From NCBI GenBank assembly GCA_947503765.1, contig CANNFA010000004.1, positions 353,433 to 417,432 on the forward strand: 64,000 bases of DNA. Direction: 5' to 3'. A program made the position numbers and the translations under genes. The notes under the pieces were generated by a model. It had not been told where the DNA came from, made no database searches, and saw only the letters and a list, made by a program, of their open reading frames with translations. This document shows positions 7,909 to 17,772 of this stretch, piece after piece. This stretch comes from an uncultured Paracoccaceae bacterium (GTDB taxonomy: Bacteria > Pseudomonadota > Alphaproteobacteria > Rhodobacterales > Rhodobacteraceae). The first letter of the stretch is position 1; the number at the start of each line of letters is the position of its first letter.

Positions 7909-9222
7909 TTGGAGCAACTCGCCCCCATCGCGATCTTCCTGTTCGTGCTGTTCACGCTGCTCGGCTCCGGCGTCTGGGTCGGACTGGCGCTGATCGGCGT
8001 CGCCTATGTCGGGATGGACCTGTTCACCTCGCGCCCGGCGGGGGATGCGATGATCACCAAGATCTGGTCGTCCTCGTCCTCCTGGACGTTGACGGCGCTG
8101 CCGCTGTTCATCTGGATGGGCGAGATCCTGTACCGGACGCGCCTGTCGCAGGACATGTTCCGCGGGCTGTCGCCCTGGATGGCGCGGTTACCGGGGGGGC
8201 TGGTGCATACCAACATCGTTGGCTGCACCGTGTTCGCGGCGGTGTCGGGGTCGTCGGCGGCGACGCTGACCACGGTCGGCAAGATGTCGATCCCCGAATT
8301 GCGCAGCCGCGATTACCCGGAAAAGATGGTGATCGGCACGCTGGCCGGCGCGGCGACGCTGGGGCTGATGATCCCGCCCTCGCTGACGCTGATCGTCTAT
8401 GGCGTCACGATCAACGAAAGCATCACCAAGCTGTTCATGGCCGGCGTGATCCCCGGCCTGATCCTGGCGGCGATGTTCATGGCCTATGTCGCGGTGGCAT
8501 CGCTGACCTCCAAATCCTTTTCGCCGAAGCCGGAACCGGCGATGAGCCTGGTCGAGAAACTCAAGAATTCGCGGTTCCTGCTGCCGGTGATCGGGCTGAT
8601 CGTGGTGGTCATCGGCTCGATGTATCTGGGCTTTGCCACCGCGACCGAGGCCGCGAGTTTCGGGGTGATCGGCGGGCTGGTCCTGGCGGCGACGCAAGGC
8701 TCGCTGTCCTGGCGTACCTTCACCGACAGCCTGATGGGCGCGACCCGCACCAGCGCCATGATCGCGCTGATCCTGGCGGGCGCCGCGTTCCTGTCGCTGT
8801 CGATGGGGTTCACCGGGTTGCCGCGCGGCCTGGCCGACCTGATCGCCAGCTGGGATCTGTCGCGCTTTCAGCTGCTGATGGCGCTGCTGGTATTCTACAT
8901 CGTGCTGGGCATGTTCCTTGACGGGATCTCGTCGGTGGTGCTGACCATGGCGGTGGTCGAGCCGATGATCCGGCAGGCGGGGATAGATTTCATCTGGTTC
9001 GGCATCTTCATCGTCGTGGTGGTCGAGATGGCGCAGATCACGCCGCCGATCGGCTTCAACCTGTTCGTCCTGCAAGGCATGACCGGGCACGAGATGGGGT
9101 TCATCGCGCGCGCGGCGATCCCGATGTTCCTGATCATGGTGGTGATGGTGTTCGTGCTGATCGCCTTTCCCGAAATCGCCACCTGGCTGCCGGACAATAT
9201 CCGGCGGAGGCCGGGGGGCTGA
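7909..9222 (+). CDS. TRAP transporter large permease subunit, DctM type
   Basis: The 437-residue protein is hydrophobic throughout and shows the DctM signatures: an FAAVSGSSAATLTTVGKMSIPEL region near residues 110-130, the IPPSLTLIVYGV segment and the C-terminal ITPPIGFNLFVLQG segment. It forms the ion-coupled transport channel. The start is TTG at 7909, 4 bases after the dctQ stop; a shorter in-frame start would remove the first helix. It completes the dctP-methyltransferase-dctQ-dctM unit. Confidence 0.92.
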   Translation: MEQLAPIAIFLFVLFTLLGSGVWVGLALIGVAYVGMDLFTSRPAGDAMITKIWSSSSSWTLTALPLFIWMGEILYRTRLSQDMFRGLSPWMARLPGGLVHTNIVGCTVFAAVSGSSAATLTTVGKMSIPELRSRDYPEKMVIGTLAGAATLGLMIPPSLTLIVYGVTINESITKLFMAGVIPGLILAAMFMAYVAVASLTSKSFSPKPEPAMSLVEKLKNSRFLLPVIGLIVVVIGSMYLGFATATEAASFGVIGGLVLAATQGSLSWRTFTDSLMGATRTSAMIALILAGAAFLSLSMGFTGLPRGLADLIASWDLSRFQLLMALLVFYIVLGMFLDGISSVVLTMAVVEPMIRQAGIDFIWFGIFIVVVVEMAQITPPIGFNLFVLQGMTGHEMGFIARAAIPMFLIMVVMVFVLIAFPEIATWLPDNIRRRPGG

Positions 9223-9284
9223 GCCCCGCCGCGCCCTTCCTTCTTGCGGCGCGGAACGGGCGGGCGCTGCTGATCCTCGGGCTG

Positions 9285-10127
9285 GTGGGGGGCTTTGCGC
9301 TGCCCGGCGTGGCGGCGGCGCTGCGCCCGGCGCTGCCGTGGCTGGTGACCGGGCTGATCTTCGTCAGCGCGCTCAGAATCGGGCTGCGCGCCGCCGCCGG
9401 CAACCTGGCCGAGGCCCTGCCCAGCCTGCGCGCGGTGCTGATCCTGCAACTGGCGCTGCCGCTGGCGGGGATCGGCGTGCTGGCCGCGGCCGGGCTGCTG
9501 GCCACGCCCGCCGGGCTGACCATCGCATTGCTGCTGTCCGCGCCATCCATTTCCGGCAGTCCGGCCTTCACCGCGATGCTGGGGCGCGATCCGGCCCCGG
9601 CGATGCGGCTGCTGATCCTGGGGACCGCGCTGGTGCCGCTGACGGCGCTGCCGACCTTCTGGCTGTTGCCCGCCCTGGGCGGGTTCGCCGAGGTGGCGAT
9701 GGCCGCGCTGCGCCTGTCGGGGGCGATCCTGCTGGCCACGGCAGCGGCGTTCGGGCTGCGCCGCTGGCTGTTTCCCGACCCCGCGCCGGACACGATCGCG
9801 GTGATGGACGGTGTGGCCAACATCGCGCTGGGGGTGATGGTGATCGGCCTGATGGCGGCGGCGGGGCCGGCGCTGCGCAGCGACCCGGCGCAATTGCTGT
9901 TCTGGCTGGCGCTGGTCTTTGCGGTGAATTTCGGCCTGCAATTCGGCGCCCGGCTGCTGGGCGCGCGGGTCGGCACCTGCATCGTCGCCGGCAACCGCAA
10001 CATCGCGCTGTTCCTCGTGGCGCTGCCGCCCGAGGTCACGGATCCGCTGCTGCTGTTCATCGGCTGCTACCAGGTGCCCATGTTCCTGACGCCGATCCTG
10101 TTGCGCCGGCTTTACGCGCCGCGCTGA
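9285..10127 (+). CDS. bile acid:sodium symporter-like (BASS) membrane protein
   Basis: The product has 280 residues from GTG 9285 and about nine hydrophobic helices. The frame stays open back to 9219, where a CTG with GGAGG 8 bases upstream could add 22 hydrophobic residues including a first helix, so the true start is uncertain. The pattern of helices, with a short SAPSISGSPAFTAMLGRDP segment and a late VGTCIVAGNRNIAL segment, recalls the BASS/SBF family. It follows dctM directly and may belong to the same transcript. Substrate is unknown; an auxin-efflux-type carrier is a less likely alternative. Confidence 0.55.
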   Translation: MGGFALPGVAAALRPALPWLVTGLIFVSALRIGLRAAAGNLAEALPSLRAVLILQLALPLAGIGVLAAAGLLATPAGLTIALLLSAPSISGSPAFTAMLGRDPAPAMRLLILGTALVPLTALPTFWLLPALGGFAEVAMAALRLSGAILLATAAAFGLRRWLFPDPAPDTIAVMDGVANIALGVMVIGLMAAAGPALRSDPAQLLFWLALVFAVNFGLQFGARLLGARVGTCIVAGNRNIALFLVALPPEVTDPLLLFIGCYQVPMFLTPILLRRLYAPR

Positions 10128-10136
10128 CGGGGGTCG

Positions 10137-11099
<963 letters not shown>

Positions 11100-11106
11100 C
11101 GGCGGT

Positions 11107-11166
11107 CCCTGTATGAGTTGGCCCTGTGTGATCTGGCCCTGTGTGATCTGGCCCGGTCTGATTTGG
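11107..11166. repeat. four tandem copies of a 15-base unit upstream of accA
   Basis: Units at 11107-11121, 11122-11136, 11137-11151 and 11152-11166 share the form CCCTGTGTGATCTGG; copies two and three are identical, and the outer two differ at three positions each. The block starts 7 bases upstream of the accA start codon, so it lies in the accA leader or promoter. Slippage here could change leader length. Confidence 0.9.
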
Positions 11167-11234
11167 CTGCGCGCTATATGAGCGTCGTCATTCCGGTTTG
11201 CAACGCCGCGGCGGGATGGCCGCGGCCCCGCCGC

Positions 11235-12197
11235 TCAGCCGCGCGCCGCGATCATCTCGGACTGGCGCACGATACCCTCGGCCTGCTTGATCGAGGCGAT
11301 GTCGACCAGCCGGCCCTTGTAGACGGTGGCACCCTCGCCCTTGGCTTTCGCCTGTTCCATTGCGTCGAGGATCTCGCGCGCTTCGGCAACGGCGGCCTCC
11401 GAAGGGGTGAAGACCGCGTTGGCCAGCACCACCTGCTTCGGGTGGATCGCCCATTTGCCGACCATGCCCAGCGTCGCGGACCGCATCGCCTGCGCGGTGA
11501 ACCCGTCCTCGTCGGAAAAGTCGCCGAACGGGCCGTCGACCGGCAGCACGCCATGGGTCCGGCAGGCCGCCACGATGGCGGCCTGTGCCCAGTGCCACGG
11601 ATCGGGCCAGTATTTCTGGCCCTCGTGGATCATGTAGTAGTTTTCCTGCGTGCCGCCGATCCCGGTCGTGGCCATGCCCATCGAGGCCGCAAAATCGGCG
11701 GCGCCAAGGCTCATCGCCTCCAGCCGAGGCGATCCGCCGGCGATGTCCAGCACATTGGCGATGCCGGCCGCGCTTTCGATGATGACCTCGAATTTCAGCG
11801 GCCGGGCGCGCCCCGTCTCGCGCTCCATCGCCGTCACCAGAGCATCCACGGCATAAAGATCGGCAGCGCAGCCCACCTTGGGGATCATGATCAGGTCGAG
11901 CCGGTCTGGCGCGGCCGCGAGCAGGTCCACGACATCGCGGTGCCACCACGGCGTGTCCAGCCCGTTGATCCGCACCGACAGCGTCTTGGCGCCCCAGTCG
12001 ACATCGCCGATCGCCTGGCAGACATTGCGCCGCGCTTCGGCCTTGTCGTCCGGGGCGACGCTGTCCTCCAGGTCTAGGTTGATGACATCGGCATCGCTGG
12101 CCGCCATCTTCTCGAAGATCGCGGGCCGTGAGCCGGGGCCGAAAAGCTGGCAGCGATTGGGGCGGGACGGGGCTGCGGGCTGGTGGCGAAAGGACAT
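11235..12197 (-). CDS. mcl1: L-malyl-CoA / beta-methylmalyl-CoA lyase (Mcl1 type)
   Basis: The 320-residue protein is very close to what I recall of Rhodobacter Mcl1 along its whole length: CQLFGPGSRPAIFEKMAAS at the start, the Mg-ligand segments DVINLDLEDSV and LKFEVIIESAAGIANV, and MVGKWAIHPKQV near the end. It belongs to the HpcH/HpaI aldolase (citrate lyase beta) fold. It cleaves malyl-CoA to acetyl-CoA and glyoxylate and beta-methylmalyl-CoA to propionyl-CoA and glyoxylate, a step of the ethylmalonyl-CoA pathway for acetate assimilation. The start was set at 12197 by family length; the frame is open further upstream. Confidence 0.93.
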   Translation of the reverse strand: MSFRHQPAAPSRPNRCQLFGPGSRPAIFEKMAASDADVINLDLEDSVAPDDKAEARRNVCQAIGDVDWGAKTLSVRINGLDTPWWHRDVVDLLAAAPDRLDLIMIPKVGCAADLYAVDALVTAMERETGRARPLKFEVIIESAAGIANVLDIAGGSPRLEAMSLGAADFAASMGMATTGIGGTQENYYMIHEGQKYWPDPWHWAQAAIVAACRTHGVLPVDGPFGDFSDEDGFTAQAMRSATLGMVGKWAIHPKQVVLANAVFTPSEAAVAEAREILDAMEQAKAKGEGATVYKGRLVDIASIKQAEGIVRQSEMIAARG

Positions 12198-12321
12198 GCG
12201 GGGCACCCTTGGGTTCGCTTCGATTGCCAGCCGTGGTAGGCTGACACCCGGCTGGCCGCAAGACGGTTTCGGGCGTTCGCCCTTTGTTGCGGCCCGGCAT
12301 GTATTGAAAAAGGAAGTTGCC

Positions 12322-12993
12322 ATGAGACATTTCATGACCTGCGCCTGTGCGCTGTTTCTTGCGGCCCCCGCAGGGGCGGCCGAGGTCGGAATTCCCGCCG
12401 GCTGCGAGGCGGTCGCCACCTTGCTGCGCCCCAATTGCGAGATGTACCAGGTGCTGCATTGCGAGGGCGAAGACCAAACGCAGGTCGACGTCTACAAGGA
12501 CGGCGTGTTCCTTGGCGAGCAGTCCTACGATGCGCTGTCGATGGTCCGTTGGCGGCGCGGCGCGCTGCTTCAGGAGTTGACGGTGACGGAGGGCGATTTC
12601 CAGGATGCGCCCTTCATGACCGAGGATGCGGTGCTGGAGATCGCGGCGGAGCGCGCCCGGAAGCAGGTCGGATCGGATGCCGCCCCCGACACGGCGACGT
12701 TCGGCTACCGGGTCGAGGTGATCTCGCCGGCGGTGCGCGAGCTGGATTCGGGCCAGACACGCGAGGTCCGGCGGTTTCGCGTCGTCCAGAGCAGCGGCGG
12801 CCAGGAAGGGTCCGACCTGGCCGTGGATTACGACCAGGCGCTGCGCATGCCGATCTGGCAGGAGGGAACGGTGACCCTGCCCGATGGAACGCAACGCGAG
12901 GTGTCGGTCGGAATGGCGGTGATCATGCTGCCGGGCGAGGCCGGCTTCATGCAGGACAGCGCGCCGGAGGGCGCGGCCTGCACGTCTGAATAG
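12322..12993 (+). CDS. secreted protein of unknown function
   Basis: The 223-residue product begins with a signal peptide (MRHFMTCACALFLAAPAGAA) after a good ribosome site (AAGGAAG at 12310-12316). The mature part has four cysteines close to the N-terminus (GCEAVATLLRPNCEMYQVLHC and one more at the far C-terminus), suggesting disulfides in the periplasm. No family is recognised. It runs divergently from mcl1 and stands alone. Confidence 0.7.
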   Translation: MRHFMTCACALFLAAPAGAAEVGIPAGCEAVATLLRPNCEMYQVLHCEGEDQTQVDVYKDGVFLGEQSYDALSMVRWRRGALLQELTVTEGDFQDAPFMTEDAVLEIAAERARKQVGSDAAPDTATFGYRVEVISPAVRELDSGQTREVRRFRVVQSSGGQEGSDLAVDYDQALRMPIWQEGTVTLPDGTQREVSVGMAVIMLPGEAGFMQDSAPEGAACTSE

Positions 12994-13130
12994 CCTGCAG
13001 AAGGGAGTTTCTTGCGCGCAACATGCGATACACCCGATTTCTCCCGCGTGATCGGGCGTTTTCCCGGCGCATTTCCGCATGATTTCCCGCGATCCTGCGC
13101 GATACTTGTCCCCGGAGAAGGAGATTCGCG

Positions 13131-14132
13131 ATGATCCAGACGCCGTACCTGTTGTTCCTCGGCGATGCGCCCGATCCGCTTGCGGCAAAGGTGGCGCAGG
13201 GTATCCGCGACTGGCGGCCCGACCATGCGGTCGGGCAATACCGGATGGACGGCTGCCGCGCCGATCTGCGCCTGCCCGACATGACCCTGGCCGAAGCCCG
13301 CGCCGCCGGTGCGAAGACGCTGGTGATCGGGGTGGCGAACCGGGGCGGGGTGATCTCGAAGGCATGGAAGAAGGTGCTTGTCGCCGCGCTGGAAGAGGGG
13401 TTCGATCTGGCCTCCGGGCTGCACAACCTGCTGCGCGACGAGCCCGATCTGGTGGCGGTGGCCGAAGCCTGCGGCCGGTCCCTGCATGATGTGCGGATTC
13501 CGGCGGTGAAATACCCGATCGCCAATGGCGAAAAACGGGCAGGGAAACGCTGTCTGGCGGTTGGCACCGATTGCTCGGTCGGCAAGATGTACACCGCGCT
13601 GGCGATGGACCGCGAGATGCAGGCGCGCGGCATGAAGGCGACCTTCCGGGCCACCGGCCAGACCGGCATCCTGATCACCGGGGACGGCGTGCCGCTGGAT
13701 GCTGTGGTGGCGGACTTCATGGCCGGGTCGGTGGAATGGCTGTCGCCGGACAACGATGCCGACCATTGGGATCTGATCGAGGGGCAGGGCAGCCTGTTCC
13801 ACGTCTCCTATTCCGGGGTGACGATGGCGCTGATCCATGGCGGCCAGCCCGACGCGCTGATCCTGTCGCACGAGCCGACGCGCTCCCATATGCGCGGGCT
13901 TCCGGGCTATGGGCTGCCGTCGCTCGAGGCGTTGCGCGATACAGCGCTGCCGCTGGCGCGGGTGGCGAACCCGGCCTGCCAGGTGGTCGGCATCGCCGTG
14001 AACACCGCCGCCATGGGGCAGGACGAGGCGATGGCCTGCCTTGAAGACATCGAGACACGGATGGGCCTGCCGGCGGCGGACCCGTTTCGGCAGGGCGCCG
14101 CACGGCTGGTCGACGCGCTGGCGGCCATGTGA
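13131..14132 (+). CDS. dgcN: DgcN, N-acetyltransferase of D-glutamate catabolism (DUF1611 family)
   Basis: The 333-residue protein matches the DUF1611 family, with an N-terminal Rossmann-like part (LVIGVANRGGVISKAWKKV) and a P-loop-like core GTDCSVGKMYTALAMDREM near residue 145, followed by FRATGQTGILITGDGVPLDAV. In marine bacteria DgcN has been reported to acetylate D-glutamate from acetyl-CoA so that DgcA can racemise it. The dgcA gene follows 64 bases downstream on the same strand, which makes this assignment firm by context. DUF1611 alone would be less specific. Confidence 0.85.
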   Translation: MIQTPYLLFLGDAPDPLAAKVAQGIRDWRPDHAVGQYRMDGCRADLRLPDMTLAEARAAGAKTLVIGVANRGGVISKAWKKVLVAALEEGFDLASGLHNLLRDEPDLVAVAEACGRSLHDVRIPAVKYPIANGEKRAGKRCLAVGTDCSVGKMYTALAMDREMQARGMKATFRATGQTGILITGDGVPLDAVVADFMAGSVEWLSPDNDADHWDLIEGQGSLFHVSYSGVTMALIHGGQPDALILSHEPTRSHMRGLPGYGLPSLEALRDTALPLARVANPACQVVGIAVNTAAMGQDEAMACLEDIETRMGLPAADPFRQGAARLVDALAAM

Positions 14133-14153
14133 GTCCTCGAGTGAGTCTTCAAG

Positions 14154-14190
14154 CCTCCGGCGGGCGTATTTTGGACGAGAAGAAGCAGGG
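14154..14190. repeat. dispersed intergenic repeat, copy between dgcN and dgcA
   Basis: The stretch CCTCCGGCGGG then CGTATTTTGGACGAGAAGAAG is one of at least five related sequences in the window (24141-24175, 31496-31518, 41206-41228 and 47384-47413). All lie between genes. The shared core is GTATTT followed by a purine-rich AGAAGAAG end. Confidence 0.7.
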
Positions 14191-14196
14191 AAGCGA

Positions 14197-15162
14197 ATGG
14201 AACTGAGCATCTCGCGGGACACGTTCCGGCTGGCCGAAGCCTTTACCATTTCGCGCGGCTCGCGGACCGAGGCGAAGGTGCTGACGGTGCGGGTGGCGGC
14301 GGACGGGATCGAAGGACGCGGCGAATGCGTGCCCTATGCCCGGTATGACGAGACGCTGGACAGCGTGGCGGCGCAGATCGAGGCGTTGCCGCCGGATGTG
14401 GATCGCGCCGCGCTGCAATCGCTCTTGCCGGCCGGGGCGGCGCGGAATGCGGTGGATTGCGCGCTGTGGGAACTGGAGGCGAAGCAGGCGGGGCGGCGCG
14501 TGTGGGATCTGGCGGAACTGGCCGCGCCGGGGCCGCTGATCACCGCCTTCACCCTGTCGCTGGACAGCCCGGAGCGGATGCGCGCCGCGGCGGCGCGGCA
14601 CGCGGCGCGGCCGCTGCTCAAGATCAAGCTGGGCGGCGAGGGAGACATGGCGCGGCTGGAAGCGGTGCGCGCCGGTGCGCCCGATGCGCGGATCATCGTC
14701 GATGCGAACGAGGGCTGGACGGCCGATATCTATGCCGAGCTGGCGCCGCACCTGGTGCGGCTGGGCGTGGCGCTGGTGGAACAGCCGCTGCCCGCCGGAG
14801 AGGACGCGATGCTGGCCGAGATCGCGCGGCCGCTGCCGGTCTGCGCCGATGAAAGCTGTCACGACCGCGCCACGCTGGCCGGGCTGGCCGGCAAGTACGA
14901 CATGGTGAACATCAAGCTGGACAAGACCGGCGGTCTGACCGAGGCGCTGGCCCTGCGGACAGAGGCGCGGGCCGCCGGATTCGGGGTGATGGTGGGCTGC
15001 ATGGTCGGCTCCAGCCTGGCGATGGCGCCGGCGGTCCTGTTGGGGCAGGGCGCCGAGGTGGTGGACCTGGACGGGCCGCTATTGCTGGCTGAGGATCGCG
15101 AGGTTCCGCTGGTCTATGATGCGGCGGGGGTGTGGCCGCCGGATGCGGATTTGTGGGGGTGA
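14197..15162 (+). CDS. dgcA: DgcA, N-acetyl-D-glutamate racemase / dipeptide-epimerase-like enolase-superfamily enzyme
   Basis: The 321-residue protein is a muconate-lactonizing/enolase-superfamily member. It shows LLKIKLGG (the KxK catalytic lysine motif), the metal ligands in IIVDANEGW, VEQPLP and CADES, and the second catalytic lysine in VNIKLDKTGG. Proteins like this are annotated as L-Ala-D/L-Glu epimerases, but next to dgcN the role is interconversion of N-acetyl-D- and N-acetyl-L-glutamate. The start at ATG 14197 follows CAGGGAAG; the frame is open upstream into dgcN but that part lacks family similarity. Confidence 0.88.
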   Translation: MELSISRDTFRLAEAFTISRGSRTEAKVLTVRVAADGIEGRGECVPYARYDETLDSVAAQIEALPPDVDRAALQSLLPAGAARNAVDCALWELEAKQAGRRVWDLAELAAPGPLITAFTLSLDSPERMRAAAARHAARPLLKIKLGGEGDMARLEAVRAGAPDARIIVDANEGWTADIYAELAPHLVRLGVALVEQPLPAGEDAMLAEIARPLPVCADESCHDRATLAGLAGKYDMVNIKLDKTGGLTEALALRTEARAAGFGVMVGCMVGSSLAMAPAVLLGQGAEVVDLDGPLLLAEDREVPLVYDAAGVWPPDADLWG

Positions 15163-15272
15163 CAATGCTCCCTGGGCGGCGGTGCCTGCGCGTGCTCTTC
15201 CTTCGGCGTGCGCCCCCCATTCCCCTCCCCCACATCCCCTGCTAGACACACCGCGCCCAAGGAGGATGCCAG

Positions 15273-17102
15273 ATGCCCTATTACCGTTCCCGCACGACAA
15301 CTCATGGACGCAACATGGCCGGCGCGCGCGGTCTGTGGCGTGCCACGGGGATGACCGATGACGATTTCGGCAAGCCGATCATCGCCATCGTCAATTCCTT
15401 CACGCAATTCGTGCCGGGGCATGTGCATCTGAAGGATCTGGGCCAGATGGTCGCCCGCGAGGTCGAGGCGGCCGGCGGCGTTGCCAAGGAATTCAACACC
15501 ATCGCCGTCGATGACGGGATCGCGATGGGCCATGACGGGATGCTCTATTCGCTGCCCAGCCGCGAGGTGATCGCCGATTCGGTGGAATACATGGTCAATG
15601 CCCATTGCGCCGATGCGATGGTCTGCATCAGCAATTGCGACAAGATCACGCCGGGCATGCTGATGGCGGCGATGCGGCTGAACATCCCGGTTGTGTTCGT
15701 CTCGGGCGGGCCGATGGAGGCCGGGAAGGTCGTCTGGGAAGGCCAGGAGAAGGCGGTCGATCTGGTCGATGCGATGGTCGCGGCCGCCGACGAGAGCTAT
15801 TCCGACGCGCAGGTGCAGGCGATCGAGGAATCGGCCTGTCCGACCTGCGGGTCCTGTTCGGGCATGTTCACCGCCAATTCGATGAACTGCCTGACCGAGG
15901 CGCTGGGTCTGGCGCTGCCGGGCAACGGCACCACGCTGGCGACCCATGCCGACCGCCGGCGCCTGTTCGTCGAATCGGGGCATCTGATCGTCGATCTGGC
16001 CAAGCGCTATTACGAGGGCGAGGATGCCGGCGTGCTGCCGCGCAACATCGCCACCTTTGCCGCCTTCGAGAATGCGATGAGCCTCGATATCGCGATGGGC
16101 GGGTCGACCAACACGGTGCTGCACCTGCTGGCCGCCGCGCATGAGGGCGGGGTGGATTTCACCATGGCCGATATCGACCGGCTGTCGCGCAAGGTCCCCT
16201 GTCTGTGCAAGGTCGCCCCGGCCAAGGACGACGTGCATGTCGAGGATGTGCACCGCGCCGGCGGGATCATGGCCATCCTGGGCGAGCTGGACCGCGCCGG
16301 GCTGCTGGATACCTCTGTCGGGACGGTGCACATGCCGACCATGGCCGCCGCGCTGGAACGCTGGGACGTCAAGCAGACCACCGCCAATTCGGTGCATGAA
16401 TTCTTTGCCGCCGCGCCGGGCGGGGTGCGCACCCAGGAGGCGTTCAGCCAGGAGCGCCGGTTCGAGAGCATCGACCTGGACCGCGAGGCCGGGGTGATCC
16501 GCGACAGGGCGCATGCCTTCAGCCAGGATGGCGGGCTGGCGGTGCTGTACGGCAACCTTGCCGAGGAAGGCTGCATCGTGAAGACCGCCGGCGTCGACGA
16601 GAGCATCCTGAAATTCAGCGGCCCGGCGCATATCTTCGAAAGCCAGGACGACGCGGTGTCCGGCATCCTGACCGGCAAGGTCAAGGCCGGCGAGGTGGTC
16701 ATCATCCGCTACGAGGGCCCGCGCGGCGGGCCGGGCATGCAGGAGATGCTGTACCCGACCAGCTACATCAAGTCGAAGGGGCTGGGCGAGGCCTGCGCGC
16801 TGGTGACCGACGGGCGGTTCTCGGGCGGCACGTCGGGGCTGTCGATCGGCCATGTCTCGCCCGAGGCGGCCGAGGGCGGCACGATCGGGCTGGTCCGGCA
16901 GGGCGACATGATCGAGATCGACATCCCGAACCGGGTGATCCACCTGGCGGTGGACGATGCCGAGATCGCGGCCCGGCGCGAGGCGCAGGACGCTGCCGGC
17001 TGGCAGCCCGCCAAGCCGCGCAAGCGCAAGATCACCACCGCGCTCAGGGCCTATGCCGCGCTGACCACCAGCGCCGCGAAAGGCGCCGTGCGGCAGGTCT
17101 AG
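15273..17102 (+). CDS. ilvD: dihydroxy-acid dehydratase
   Basis: The 609-residue protein has the IlvD hallmarks: [12 protein letters not shown], the iron-sulfur ligand motif [16 protein letters not shown] near residues 191-206, and the C-terminal [22 protein letters not shown]. It dehydrates 2,3-dihydroxy-isovalerate and 2,3-dihydroxy-3-methylvalerate to the keto acids of valine and isoleucine synthesis. ATG 15273 lies 7 bases after AAGGAGG. The gene stands alone on its strand between dgcA and a convergent nuclease gene. Confidence 0.97.
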   Translation: MPYYRSRTTTHGRNMAGARGLWRATGMTDDDFGKPIIAIVNSFTQFVPGHVHLKDLGQMVAREVEAAGGVAKEFNTIAVDDGIAMGHDGMLYSLPSREVIADSVEYMVNAHCADAMVCISNCDKITPGMLMAAMRLNIPVVFVSGGPMEAGKVVWEGQEKAVDLVDAMVAAADESYSDAQVQAIEESACPTCGSCSGMFTANSMNCLTEALGLALPGNGTTLATHADRRRLFVESGHLIVDLAKRYYEGEDAGVLPRNIATFAAFENAMSLDIAMGGSTNTVLHLLAAAHEGGVDFTMADIDRLSRKVPCLCKVAPAKDDVHVEDVHRAGGIMAILGELDRAGLLDTSVGTVHMPTMAAALERWDVKQTTANSVHEFFAAAPGGVRTQEAFSQERRFESIDLDREAGVIRDRAHAFSQDGGLAVLYGNLAEEGCIVKTAGVDESILKFSGPAHIFESQDDAVSGILTGKVKAGEVVIIRYEGPRGGPGMQEMLYPTSYIKSKGLGEACALVTDGRFSGGTSGLSIGHVSPEAAEGGTIGLVRQGDMIEIDIPNRVIHLAVDDAEIAARREAQDAAGWQPAKPRKRKITTALRAYAALTTSAAKGAVRQV

Positions 17103-17124
17103 GCCGCGGCACGCCAGGGCGGCA

Positions 17125-17640
17125 CTACCGCCGGCAATAGCCCGAGCGGACCATGCGGGCGGCGAGATCCTCGCCGCCCGGCAGCGTGCAGGAGCCGATC
17201 TTTCGGTCATAGGATGTCTTGCCGGTCAGCCGGCAGGTCACCTGCCGGGACGCGACCAGCGCGCGCATGGCGCGGGTGGCCCGGTCGCCGCGCAGGGTTC
17301 CGCTTTCCGCGCAGTCCAGCCGTTCGAACCGGATCGGAACGCCCGCCACCTCGATCGTGTCGCCATCGCGGACATGTGTCACCCGCCCCGAGACGGTGCG
17401 GCCGATGATGCTCCGCTTCTCTGGCGCAGCGGAAAAGCCGCCCCAGGCGTCGCCGCCGCGAATGATCCGAACGGGGGACTCGGCCATGGCTAACGGGCCC
17501 GCGGGCAGGATGTCCCCCGCGATGCGAAGGGTGAAGACCGCGATCCCGCAGACGAGGCCCACGGCAAGGCGCCGGCGGATGCGGCGCAACTTGCAGCGGC
17601 GATGCCAGCCGCGCAAGGGGATGATCCTGTGCGATCGCAT
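17125..17640 (-). CDS. thermonuclease-family (SNase-like) protein
   Basis: The 171-residue protein has a basic N-terminus and a hydrophobic segment (about LAVGLVCGIAVFTLRIAGDILPAG), so it is anchored or exported, followed by a staphylococcal-nuclease-like domain: VTHVRDGDTIEVAGVPIRFERLDCAE, then an Arg in GDRATRAMRALV and CRLTGKTSYDRKIGSC. The DGDTI and R-L-D-CAE pattern is that of the TNase active region. It probably cuts nucleic acid outside the cytoplasm. The domain is shorter than in secreted SNases, so activity is not certain. Confidence 0.75.
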   Translation of the reverse strand: MRSHRIIPLRGWHRRCKLRRIRRRLAVGLVCGIAVFTLRIAGDILPAGPLAMAESPVRIIRGGDAWGGFSAAPEKRSIIGRTVSGRVTHVRDGDTIEVAGVPIRFERLDCAESGTLRGDRATRAMRALVASRQVTCRLTGKTSYDRKIGSCTLPGGEDLAARMVRSGYCRR

Positions 17641-17772
17641 GGCGCATCAAGGCTAACCGGACGATGCGGCAAAACTATGGAGCGCGGCGCGGCGAAGGCC
17701 GTGCGCCGCGTTTTCCGCTTTTCCTTTGCGCGGCGCTTGGGCAAAGAGGGGGCGCAATGAGGGAGGCCGCCA

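Noticed and set aside
8188..9941. Gln/Arg-rich open frames opposite dctM and the BASS-like gene
   Set aside because: They are low-complexity shadows of transmembrane coding sequence with no family motif.
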